Assembly (NCBI GenBank): GCA_037447655.1
Contig: JBBHKE010002973.1
Span: 542,322 to 594,079 of the forward strand
Length of the DNA stretch: 51,758 nt
Direction: 5' to 3'
DNA from: Zygnema cylindricum
Taxonomy: Eukaryota; Streptophyta; Zygnematophyceae; Zygnematales; Zygnemataceae
Part shown: positions 10,114-19,702 of the stretch, piece by piece
How positions within the stretch are numbered: the stretch's first letter is position 1
How the letters are laid out: every line of letters begins with the position of its first letter
Translations under genes and position numbers: made by a program
The notes under the pieces: model-generated
Told to the model about the DNA's origin: nothing
The model's database searches: none
Seen by the model: the letters and a program-made list of their open reading frames with translations, nothing else

Positions 10114-11100
10114 GGTTAAGGGCCCGCCCTCACGGATACCTGTTTTTGATGGAAGGAAATACCTTTATTGGTCTTATTTGGTTGAGTCATATTTTACTCA
10201 AGTTAAATTGTTTGATGTAGTTGATGGCAGTTTTGCTGAAACTGATGCATCCTATGGTGGGAAAAATCAGCAGGCTTTGCATCTCTTAAAGTTAATGATT
10301 TCAAAGGATTTACTTATGTCACATATTAAGATGAAAAATGCGTCAGAAATTTGGTCCAAATTCACTAAAAACCATCTACTTTAAAGCTAATGATCAGCAT
10401 GAGATTACTACAGCTGGCAATACTTGGGACTATAGGTATACATGTGGTAGTATGGCAAAATATTGTAATAGACTTTGGCTTTTATTAACACATAATTCAT
10501 GTACAGGGGGTAACTTCTCCCCTTACCATCAGGCTATGATTCTTATGCAAGGTCTTCATGAAGAATATAAAGGAGCCTCAACAAATTTGAAAAAATTGGA
10601 TAAGTAAGTCTAGAATCTAGCAACACCTATAGAACTAGTGCTAGAGGAAGAGTATACAATTATAGCTCTTAATTCAAGAAAGTCTTCTATAGCCTTTAGT
10701 GTTTAGTATCAAGGAAATATATCTCAGGGTTATGAAGGTTTTCAACCTTACAACAAGTGTGTCTATTTTAACAGTCAAGGACATCTGTACAAATAGTGTC
10801 CTAAGTTTCTCAAAGCTTGTGAGACAGGTGTGTTCACAAATGGATGGAAACCTTAAGGGATCTACACACCACAAAAGCCACCTTTTACACCACCGCCACC
10901 CCCTTCTAAAACTGAGGCATTTTTAGCTGACACACCGGAGCCAGAGTTGGTCAACAAGGGAAATGCGCCGGATGTTGTCAGTTTTCCAAAAACAGACGGC
11001 AAAGAGTTCTTCGCCCTAGCAAAACTGATGGAGGGAGACAAAGACCACGGATGGATCATGGACTTCAGAAGATCCTCTCATATGTGTTGGAACAAGGCAT
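10055..11100 (+). pseudogene. Copia B gag and protease remnant
   Basis: The start ATG at 10055 is in the LTR; the first 19 residues (MTTPASSSSSV...) come from LTR sequence and the next codons from the primer site (VKGPPS). Gag continues as FDGRKYLYWSYLVESYF and LLKLMISKDLLMSHIKMKNASEIW, then shifts frame near 10380 into 10338-10607. A protease region near 11040-11090 reads GWIMDFRRSSHMC where intact copia has GWIIDSGASMHMC, so the DSG active site is destroyed. A 45-bp tandem duplication follows (11134-11215). Confidence 0.85.
10114..10128 (+). other. Copia B primer-binding site, half-tRNA type (mutated)
   Basis: GGTTAAGGGCCCGCC directly follows the LTR. It matches the site of intact copia A (GGTTATGGGCCCACC) at 13 of 15 bases, and is translated as part of gag in both. 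Confidence 0.75.
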
Positions 11101-11133
11101 CTTTTATAGATCTCTAACCTATCCCCACTAGAC

Positions 11134-11215
11134 AGATCTACTTTGCTTGTGGTGCCACAGTTGAAGCAAACAATAGATAGATCTACTTTGCTTCTGGTGC
11201 CACAGTTGAAGCAAA
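11134..11215 (+). repeat. 45-bp tandem duplication in copia B protease region
   Basis: AGATCTACTTTGCTT...GAAGCAAA occurs at 11134-11170 and 11179-11215, differing at one base, with an 8-bp spacer. The offset of 45 keeps the frame and duplicates the peptide IYFAxGATVEA. Confidence 0.85.
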
Positions 11216-11796
11216 AGCCCAACGGAATGTTATCCTTATGTGTGAGATAGATGGACAGGCAGTCCCTAAAACTCTCTATGATGTGTTGTATGTCCCTCGG
11301 TTTAATAAGAATTTGTTTCTACATCAGTTGCAGAAAGTAGAGGCTTTAAAATAATTCAGAAGCAAGGAAAGAAAATAGTCAACAAAGAGGGAAGGGTAGC
11401 TGTAATGGGAACTAGAGGCCCTAACAACTTATACCGAAAGGACCTGGTGAATACAACTTCTTTTGCTTACTCCAGTGTCTTATCTGATAATGTTTTGTGG
11501 CATAAAAGATTGGGTCAACGACAAGCTCAAAAAAATGGTAAAAAATATATGGTAGAAGGAGTCAAACTTGGTCAGCAACAATCAAATATTTGTGATGGTT
11601 GTGCTCTAGGTAAGCTTCATAAACTTCCCTTACCTCAAACCGCAGATTTTAGAGCAACTAATCTCTTGGAACTTATTCATTCAGATTTGTGGGGACCCTC
11701 CAAAATACCATCTTTGGCTGGGAGCAAATACTTTGTTACATTCACAGACGACTTCTCCAGATTCAGCCGAATATATTTCATGAAGAAGAAAAAGGA

Positions 11797-12195
11797 GAAA
11801 AATCGTGATCTTCTCACGGCGTCTCGCCTTGTTGCAGTCGCCAAACCTAATGGTGGGATCCGCCCTATCGCCGTGGGAGAGGTTTTATATAGATTGGTGG
11901 CTTGTGGGATATGTCTCCAACTCCAACTAGCTTTCCATGATTATTTCTCTCCTCATAAGTTTGGAGTGGCCACGAGAGGGGTTTGTGAGGCCGTGGTCCA
12001 TGGGATTCGGTATTTGTTCGATGTACATCCGGATTGGTAGGTACTTAAGGTCGACGTTTCAAATGCCTTTAATACAGTGGATCAAAACGTGATTTTTTAG
12101 AAGCTTATGGCGGCTCCATCTCCGATTGTCCAATTATACACTTTCCGATCTGGGCAAAAAAGCTTCACGGAAGATCAATTTTTTCTCTAAGATTT
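11797..12195 (+). pseudogene. Non-LTR (LINE-type) reverse transcriptase fragment inside copia integrase
   Basis: The translation shows VAVAKPNGGIRPIAVGEVLY, then ...KFGVATRGVCEAVVHGIRYL and, after a TAG, VLKVDVSNAFNTVDQ. These are the KPxGGxRPIAVGEVxxR fingers motif and the motif A Asp of non-LTR reverse transcriptases, unlike copia RT. The Tyr-x-Asp-Asp box and the rest of a LINE are absent. There is no poly-A tail or evident target duplication, and copia sequence is lost at the site, so filler capture during break repair is more likely than a normal LINE insertion. Confidence 0.75.
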
Positions 12196-12429
12196 GATAA
12201 TAGAGGTCAATATACTTCCAAGGAATTTGCTGCTTATTTAAAAGAAAATGGTATCTCTCATCAGATTACTATTCCATATACCCTCGAGCAGAATGGAGTC
12301 TCAGAAAGGTTGAATAGAACTCTAACCGAGAGTGTTAAATCTGTGATGGCTAATAAAGAACTAGATACTAAATTTTGGGCTGAAGCTTATCAAATTGCAA
12401 CATATATTAAGAACAGATTAGAAACGAGA

Positions 12430-12483
12430 TCTATTCAAGGAAAGACACCTTATGAATCTATTCAAGGAAAGACACCTTATGAA
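12430..12483 (+). repeat. 27-bp exact tandem duplication
   Basis: TCTATTCAAGGAAAGACACC... is present twice in tandem (12430-12456 and 12457-12483), duplicating nine integrase codons in frame. Confidence 0.9.
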
Positions 12484-12575
12484 GTGTGGACAGGCAAAAA
12501 ACCAGATGTCTGTCACTTCAAATTTTTTGGTAGTAAATGCTTTGTACTAGATAATTTACTAAACCAGGAATCTTC

Positions 12576-14540
12576 ATGGGATATGATGATGAATCTGTAG
12601 GATACAGAGTTAATTTTCCTCAGAAACATACCCATCAGATTGCTAGAAATATTCTAGTAAAAGATGAGAGTGAATCCATAGATGTGTCTAGTATCGATCA
12701 AGGTGAAAAGAAAGAAAAACTTCAAGAATATGTCATTTTGGATCAGATTCCGTTTCAATCATCTACAGCTTCTACTTCTTCTTTTCCTGGAATGCAAAAT
12801 AATGGAATACCATCAGCTACTGAACCGCAAAGAACAACTGACACTAATCTTCCTCGAACCCACAATTGAAGTCCGGATCGAACAGTTCTGGCCTCAGATT
12901 TTCCAGGGGGAAGAAGACAAAGTTCTCGCTTGAAGGGAGAACAAGTTCAATATGCTTTTTCTGCAACACCGGAGAGCCTCTTACCATTCAAGAAGCATTT
13001 TCTATTCCTAAAAAAGATCACTGGATAGCAGCTGCAAATGATGAGATGAGGTCAATTATAGAAGCTCAGACGTGGGAGCTTGTGGAGCTTCCACTGGATC
13101 GGGAAGCCATTAGGTGCAAGTGGGTCTTCAAAGTGAATCTCAACCCAGACAACAGTATTGAAAGGTATAAATCTCGTCTGGTTGCAAAAGGCTTTAGTCA
13201 AAAAGAATGAATAGACTATGAGGAAGCCTTTTCTCCAGCTGTCAATTTTCCCACTGTTAGAGTCTTGTTGTCCCTAGCTGCAATAAAGAATATGGAGGGG
13301 CATCAAATGGATGTTAAAACTGCTTTCTTGCATGGAGATTTAGAGGAAGTAATTTATATGAAACAACCTGAAGGGTATACAAAAAAAGGAAAGGAAAATC
13401 TAGTCTGTAAACTGTTAAAATCACTGTTTGGATTAAAATAGGCTCCACGTTAGTGGAATCTAAAATTAGATGAGTTTCTTGTTAGTCTAGGTTTCACAAA
13501 GATCAGCTCAAATCACTCTGTTTATGTCATGTAAGGAGAGGATGGTGTGACCTATGTAGTAGTGTATATAGATGACCTGCTGCTTATTAGTAAGTCTATA
13601 AATGAGATAAATAAGATAAAAGCATCTCTGAATGCCAGGTTTGAAATGAAGGATTTAGGCGAGGTGAAGTATATCCTAGGCATTCAAGTAGAGAGAGATA
13701 ATAATCAGAAGGTAATTTATCTCACTCAGAAAGAGGCCATTGGAAATGTACTTGAAAGATTTGGCATGGCAGAGGCAAAGGGGAGTGCCACCCCTATGGA
13801 ATTCAGGCAAAAAGTGGAAGGAAAAGAGACAGATGGAGGAAGGCTACTCGAGGATGACATTGAACCAGGAGAATCAAAGTTCATGTCCACAATTCCGTAC
13901 AGACAGGTTGTTAGGAGTCTTTCTATTTCATGAACTGCACGCGTCCTGATATTGCAATGGCAGTTAGAGCTCGGAGCCGAAGCCTTCAGAACCCAAAAAT
14001 ATCAGACTGGGAGGCAGCAAAATGAGTTCTTAGATATCTTGTAGGAACACGGCATATCCGACTTTCTCTCGGAGGAGATGAAGTGAAAATCGGCACCTAG
14101 AGCGATGCGAGTTATGGTGACATGCCAAGCCGACGCTCTACCACTAGATTCATTTTGAAGATCGATGATGGTACTTGCTGCTGGACCAGCAAGCTTCAAA
14201 AGGTGACTGCTCAATCAACCATGGAAGCTGAATATATGGCACCTAGCTCAGCTTTTAAAAAACTTCTTTGGGTAATATCTCTTTTACAAAAACGGAAATT
14301 TATGAAGTCACGTCCTCAAGTCCTATCGTGTGACAAGCTATTGGCTCTTATCCAAGTCATCATTTCAAAATAAGCATATTGATATTAAATTACACTTTGT
14401 GAGAGAAAAGGTGATGGCTAGAATTCTGAAGCTTAGCTACAAACTCGATGAGGAAATGGTAGCAGATATGATGACAAAACCCTTGCATGCACCAAAATGA
14501 AAATTCTGTAGAGAGGCATGTGGTCTTAGTTGCTAGTAGA
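12576..14540 (+). pseudogene. Copia B reverse transcriptase and RNase H remnant
   Basis: Frames 12576-12869, 12866-13210 (KCKWVFKVNLNPDNSIERYK...LVAKGF), about 13211-13545 ([16 protein letters not shown]) and 13547-13933 (VYIDDLLLIS, the YxDD box) give RT. The RNase H part (14100-14500) has STMEAEYMAPSSA and an eroded IDIKLHF region. In-frame stops include TGA at 13208-13210 and two TAGs near 13438-13455 at positions where the intact copia A has Gln codons. Order and motifs are typical of RVT_2-type copia pol. Confidence 0.88.
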
Positions 14541-14552
14541 GTCTAAAGCTTT

Positions 14553-14559
14553 AGGGGAG
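14553..14559 (+). other. Polypurine tract of copia B
   Basis: AGGGGAG directly precedes the right LTR, as in copia A (24058-24065). It would prime plus-strand cDNA synthesis. Confidence 0.75.
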
Positions 14560-15446
14560 TGTTGTTTTGAAAGCTGTAGTCCTCAATAAGCCTCTTATGT
14601 GAGGGGAGTGTCTTCTGAGTACTTAGTTTATTTTGTGGAAGTCGGGGTCAATATATACCAAAATTAGTGTGATAGTGAACAGTGAGAGAGTACATTCTGT
14701 ATCACATTAACGAGACACGTGTCAACAAACTGAAATGAGACACTCCGCAAGACTCGGTTCTACGACTCAAATTCACCGGAAGATCGAGGCGTCACACAAA
14801 GTTTCATCTTGGATGAAACTCCTCAAAAATGGACGAGGCAGATTTGCTGCCGACGGACGCTAGTCAGCTGCCACCACGTCTATGATTATTCGACGTGTTT
14901 TTGTACAGTATAGTGTGACATAACATATCCTTGTTTTGTACATAGACGTGTTTTGTTTGATTAACGACTGTGTTTAGGTTCATTCTGTATGACATATCTT
15001 GAAATATTCAAGAATCCTCCTTACCTCTAGCTCTGGTAGATTTTATTGATGCATGGTTGATATGTCTTCTTACCTTGATTAGGATAGTGAGTGGCTCCTA
15101 GTCTTCATAGAGATACATCTTTTTGTTATAAGAGTAGGACTTAACCATTTCAGAAGTTAGGAACTTGTTGTATCAAATTATGTTATAACATTTTGATATC
15201 TTTGATTGAGAGTTTCTCTCACATCTGTTTGCAGATTCAGTGTAAATTTGCACTTGTGTTCCTCATTATATTATCTGCATTGTGTCATATTTGTAGGCCA
15301 TTTGGTTGCCTCATTTGTCTTTGGATGTGTTCCAAAGTTATATGTTTTTCTGATCATCTGTGAGAGCTTCTTGCTTGTTTTAATTTTGTGATGACTATTC
15401 CTGCCTCATCTTCATCTTCTGTGGGTGTAGTATCCACAGAACAACA
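14560..15446 (+). repeat. 3' LTR of copia B (887 bp)
   Basis: It starts TGTTGTTTTGAAAGC and ends ACAGAACAACA. It directly abuts A' pol sequence on the right (15447 onward, minus strand). The same LTR family forms the solo LTRs at 17095, 30239 and 39716. Confidence 0.85.
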
Positions 15447-17094
15447 CTCCCTAGTAAAGCTAATTCTAATGTCCATGTGTTTAGCTTTAAAGTGGTGTTT
15501 AGGATTAGCATAAATGGCAATGGCTGCCAGATAATCACAAAACACTTTTTGAACACCACTCTTGAGTTGACCAAGCTCACCAAGCAAAGACTTGACCCAC
15601 ATTTATTCTTTTATAATAGAGCAAGAAGCCATGTATTCAGCCTCAATTGTGGATTGAGAAATGACCTTTCGCTGCTTGCGGCTCTAGCAGCAAGCCCCAT
15701 CACCCACATACAATACATACCTAGACTTGCATCTCCTCATAAGAGCATCCCCATAGCTGAGATCACTCCAAGTGGTGATGTCAGTATTGTTCTCACCCAA
15801 ATGGAACCATACGTCTCTAGTCACTATGAGATATATAAGGACTCTCTTAGTTGCCTCCTAATCTTTCTTAGTGGGAGCATTCACACTCCTACTTAGTACT
15901 CCTACAGCTGCAGCTATGTCTGGTCAGGTACAATTCATAAAATATATCAACCTGCCCTCTACTTGTCTATAAGGTATTGTCTTCATAAATATTTTCTCTT
16001 CAGGGCCAAACTCATTATCCAAAATTATAACTCCCTCTTCCACACTCCCTCACTTCCCTTCTTTAGTTCCATTAGAGTGGTACAACTATTAGCCTTATCC
16101 ATTTGGAATATTTTTAACATGTTTCCAATGGCTTTGTTTTGAGTTAATCTAATTAATTTTTTATCTTTGTCTATTTTTACCTAAATTCCCAAGATGTACC
16201 TTCCTTCACCCATATCTTGCATCTACCTTTTTGATCTGTATTAAACTTATTTATTTTATCTATAGATTTACTTAAGACAAGCAAATCATCAACATAAATT
16301 GCAATAAATATATTTCCTTCCTCATCTTCAAACAAATAAATTGAGTGATCTGAGCTGATCCGAATATATCCCAAACCTGTAAGAAAATCATCGAGCTTCT
16401 AATTCCATTGACGAGGTCCTTGTTTCAGCCCATACAAATTTTTGATCAATCGGCAAACCCTCCTCTCCTCCCCTTGCTCCACAAATCCTTCAGGCTGTCG
16501 CATAAAGATCTCCTCTTCCAACTCTCCATGTACAAAGTCTCTTTTGATGTCCATTTGATGTACTTCCATGTCTTCTGCTGCAGCCAAATTGAGAAGTATC
16601 CAGACAGAGGGAAACGTGACGACTGGGGCAAATGTCTCCTCGTAGTCAATTCCCTCTTTCTAGGTAAATCCTTTCGCCACTAACCGTGCCTTGTAGCGCT
16701 CAATGGTGTTATCCAATTTAAATACCCACTTCCACCAGATTGGCTTCCTATCAGGGGGACATTCCACGAATTCCCATGTATCGGCTGCCATAATCGAAGC
16801 CATCTCCTCATTAATGGCTGTCTTCCACCAGTTCCTCTCAGGACAGATCATTGCTTCACTATAAGTCTGGGGTTTATCGAGAAGAGACAGTTTCGTTTCC
16901 TTGTTGTTAACTTGTTTCTCTTGCAGTCTTTCGCTGCTTCTCCATCCACCCTTAAACTCTAATGCCGGAATGGATGGCTCTCGTGGATTCTTCCGAACAG
17001 GTTTGACTTCTCTCCTATCCCTCGATTCTTGGTCTATTTCCACCACGTCTTCCGCTTTGTTTGGAGTTGGCACTAGGGGTTCCACGGCTAAATC

Positions 17095-17903
17095 TTTTAA
17101 CCTGAGGCAACTAGTGCCCCGGAAGAAGAAGAAGAAGCAAAGGCGGTTGCCATAAAAATCAATACACAAAGAGGAAACTCTCACGAAAACCCCATAAAAG
17201 ACCAACTTCACAATGAAGCCCTAAGCAAACCAGACACACCCTAGATCTGCAAATTTGTCACAATTTAGATTTTACAACAAAGAAACTATATGTAGGTTTT
17301 CACAAGGTTCTGCCCAAAATCAAAATGAACTTGTAATTCAAAGAAACCCAAAAAACTGCTTCACAGTTTTGCATACTAGGAATTCCTAACTCCAAAATAT
17401 TCTAAGTCCTATATATACAAGTGAACCTGCAGTTGATCTACATTGGTTGTCGACCGGTATACTAAACCTTATCAAACCAAACCCTGCCGTCAACCGTATA
17501 CAAATATTTACAACAAATGTAAAACTAACATCCGCTTAAATAAAATAGTACGCGGTCAAAGTTTGCCCGCTGAAATGAGAGCGCATTCAACATTCTTCTT
17601 CCAAAAATGAAGGCGAACTTTTTCCGCCGTTCGCGCATTCTTTCATCACCAAAGGTGAACCTCCATGTGTAAACCCAGTCCCCAAACAAATTGTACTTTT
17701 CATCATCCAGAACACACAATCTTGACTTCCCCACGGACCGACACGTGTGCTTAGAGTGTACTCAACCCGTGTACTCCCTTCGGACTTACATACAACACTA
17801 AAACCTTTCTACGACAAATCAGCCTGCACACAAAAACGACTAAGTCCAGAATCTCTTTCTCACACACGAGATATAGAGAGGACTAAAGGTTTCCAAAACA
17901 ACA
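17095..17903 (-). mobile_element. Solo LTR C1 of the copia B family
   Basis: This is 809 bp flanked by the 5-bp duplication AAATC (17090-17094 and 17904-17908). Removing it and one AAATC restores the A' frame (EED joined to LAVEPLV). Minus-strand start TGTTGTTTTGGAAACC resembles the B LTR; the other end aligns to C2 and C3 (TTTTAACCTGAGGCAACT against TGTTGTTCTGAGACAACT), the terminal TG having changed to TT. Only one LTR and no internal sequence remain, so recombination between LTRs deleted the body. Confidence 0.85.
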
Positions 17904-18682
17904 AAATCCTCCTCAGTCTAATTTGTACTTGCAAGATCATCATCTTCTCGAAAACTTGGATAGTTAGGAAGCTCAAAGTCATCAAAAATTTTTGTCTCAA
18001 ATCTGATTTTGACTGTCTTTGTATGCATAAAGAGATCTATAGATTTCCTTTCATCCATAACCACTAGATGCTTCACTAAGATTACATCTTCTCTTTTAAG
18101 ATCATAGACTCTATATCCTTTTACATCTTCATCATATCCAAACAAATATCTTGGTTTTCCTTTCAGGTCCAACTTCCAATTTGACCGATCTGTGTCTAGA
18201 CCAAACACTTGACTACCGAAAATCTTTAAGGGTGAAACATTTGGTTTTCGAGCGGTCCATCTCTCATAAGGAGTTTGGCCTTTTTCTGCTAAAGTAAGAA
18301 CTCTATTCTTCAGATAATTAGCACAGCTCATTGCTTCTACCCATAATCTCTTTCCTATCTTCTTATCCTACAACATACTCCTAGCACTCTCACTTAGTGT
18401 CCTATTTAACCTCTCGGCTACACCATTTTGCTCAAGATTTTCAGGGACGGTCTTTTGATGTTGCACTCCATCTCCTCTCAAAAAATCCTTAAATAAATAG
18501 GAGGTATATTCTCCCTATTATCACTCCTTACTCATTTAATAGAGGCTTCATGAAGTTTCTCACTCCACGCTTTATATTCCTTAAAAACCTGTAGAGCCTC
18601 TGATATATTTTTCAAAAAATACACTCTAGAATAGCGAGACCAATCGTTAATGATGATCATCATAAACCTTTTACCCTCGGGT

Positions 18683-18687
18683 GAATG
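18683..18687 (+). other. Target-site duplication of copia A (left copy)
   Basis: GAATG, identical to 25101-25105, flanks the element. Confidence 0.93.
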
Positions 18688-18897
18688 TGTTGAAATTTAT
18701 AGATTTTTATAGTATTTTCTAGGTTTAAATATGTTTTTTATAAAAGGTAAAAGGACGGACAGCCTGCCTCCACCTCCGCTCTCTAGCTTCCATACTTGTT
18801 GTAGTCACTGAAGGTAAGAGAGAGAGGTTGATCCATGGCTGCCTTTAGTTCAACAGATAGCTATTTTTAGTAGGTTACTAAAAATATAATTGACGGA

Positions 18898-18972
18898 CCA
18901 GAGATTTGATCCCGGTACCTACGGTTCGTCAAGTTGACCGGTAGCGGTAAGCTTTATCCTAATAGACTAGGA
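18898..18972 (-). other. Antisense tRNA-like (A-box/B-box) module in the LTR
   Basis: On the minus strand TAGTCTATTAGGATAAAGC resembles a tRNA D arm (Pol III box A), and about 58 nt later GGGATCAAATC resembles the T arm (box B). The same pair occurs in the other A-type LTRs at 9431-9502, 24276-24350, 27620-27690, 38807-38876 and 42498-42558, despite strong divergence around it. At 42541-42557 the T arm is a perfect 5-bp stem with the 7-nt loop ATCAAAT. No good acceptor stem is seen, so this is tRNA-derived or tRNA-like, not a tRNA gene. Confidence 0.5.
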
Positions 18973-19238
18973 CCAATGCTAAGTGCTATGGTATGTCATA
19001 GATATATATTTAGTTAGGGAGAATTAAATCCATTTAACTAGAACTGTGTACGACGCACATAGATTCAGTTTTATATAGTACGTCGTACGACGCTAATTCA
19101 AAACGGATACCGCGCATTTTATTTCGACATCGGAACAAATATCGCACAAGTATTTATTACGGCTAAGATTGCGTTTCGCATAAAATCCAACGGCGCACAT
19201 CATCGCCGAAATCCCAGAGTGGTCACTTTGGCGTTTTG

Positions 19239-19266
19239 TGACGTGGCATGACCTGGAGCCACGTGG
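19239..19266 (+). promoter_or_regulatory. TGACGTGG...CCACGTGG motif pair in U3
   Basis: TGACGTGGCA and GCCACGTGG form an inverted pair about 20 bp apart. The second contains the G-box core CACGTG, the target of plant bZIP and bHLH factors. The core recurs in diverged LTRs near 9118, 27322 and 42134, which suggests it is kept for transcription. Confidence 0.5.
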
Positions 19267-19360
19267 AGAGATGACATTCGGTCATAGGAATTCCGAGGAA
19301 CGTACGGACGAGTGAAAAGCGGACACGCGTCCACTTAATAGCCTTGTCGTACATAGGCCG

Positions 19361-19367
19361 TATAAAA
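19361..19367 (+). promoter_or_regulatory. TATA box of copia A LTR
   Basis: TATAAAA in a GC-richer context, about 340 bp before the gag ATG. The identical site in the 3' LTR is at 24739-24745. Transcription would begin about 25-35 bp downstream, making the R-U5 leader roughly 330 nt. Confidence 0.6.
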
Positions 19368-19572
19368 GGTACATCGGCAGTAGTACTTTTGTGTACGATA
19401 CAGTAATCTGATTGGTCCGTACTTCAGTAGATAGGAGTTATTAGAGAGAATCAGGACTTAGAAAATTTTGGTAGGTGGTCACCTCTCCCTTTGAGAGTTT
19501 GTACAAATTGGCATTTTTACTGCCTCATAACTAATCGCCTGGTTGGCCTTTTTCAGTGATTCTTTTTTCTAC

Positions 19573-19588
19573 GGACTCAGTGGAGTCC
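19573..19588 (+). other. Conserved R-U5 hairpin
   Basis: GGACTC, a 4-nt loop, GAGTCC. The stem recurs in the diverged LTRs at 24951-24966, 39470-39485 (5-bp stem), 41811-41826 and 8794-8807, while the loop changes. It lies in the predicted RNA leader and could be a packaging or dimer signal. Confidence 0.5.
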
Positions 19589-19702
19589 AGGCTACACAGG
19601 GGTGCAGTCAAATTGTCAGATTGCCTTCTTGGGCAGCAGTGGTTTTGGCTTGAAGTGGGTTAGTTAAATACTATCTAGAGGCTTCCTGTATTCTGTAGTC
19701 CA

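Larger units (their letters stand above)
11405..12600 (+). pseudogene. Copia B integrase, split by a non-LTR RT fragment
   Basis: The N-terminal part 11405-11796 has WHKRLGQ (second zinc His replaced by Gln), CDGCALGK, and the first catalytic Asp in LIHSDLWGP. After the foreign segment (about 11797-12195) the frame resumes with RFDNRGQYTS (second Asp) and LEQNGVSERLNRT (Glu), then the C-terminal region FWAEAYQIATYIKNR. About 25 residues between the first and second catalytic blocks are missing. A 27-bp tandem duplication at 12430-12483 repeats SIQGKTPYE. The normal role is cDNA integration; this copy is dead. Confidence 0.88.
9671..15446 (+). mobile_element. Ty1/copia element, family B, decayed
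   Basis: This plus-strand element has a 5'-truncated left LTR (9671-10113), half-tRNA primer site, gag, protease, integrase, RT and RNase H remnants, a polypurine tract and a full right LTR (14560-15446). The reading frames carry many stops and frameshifts, several at codons where intact relatives have CAG or CGA (for example two TAG codons at about 13438-13455). A non-LTR RT fragment replaces part of the integrase core. Because the left LTR is cut at its outer end, the target duplication is lost. Confidence 0.88.
15447..18687 (-). pseudogene. Copia A' pol, downstream part (integrase core to RNase H)
   Basis: Read on the minus strand: integrase core directly left of the copia A insertion (GKRFMM...NDWSRYSRV), the C-terminal region (NRVLT...TPYERW, 17918-18331), then after solo LTR C1 the linker and RT start (KAEDVVEIDQES ... 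PDRKPIWWKWVFK; 16660-17211), RT palm (HQMDIKRDFVHGELEEEIF; 16399-16587), YVDDLLVLS (16177-16374), and RNase H (FCDYLAAIAIYANPKHHFKA; up to 15447). It is cut at KHMDIRISF by the copia B right LTR. Stops and frameshifts are frequent; the closest relative in the window is copia A. Confidence 0.9.
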
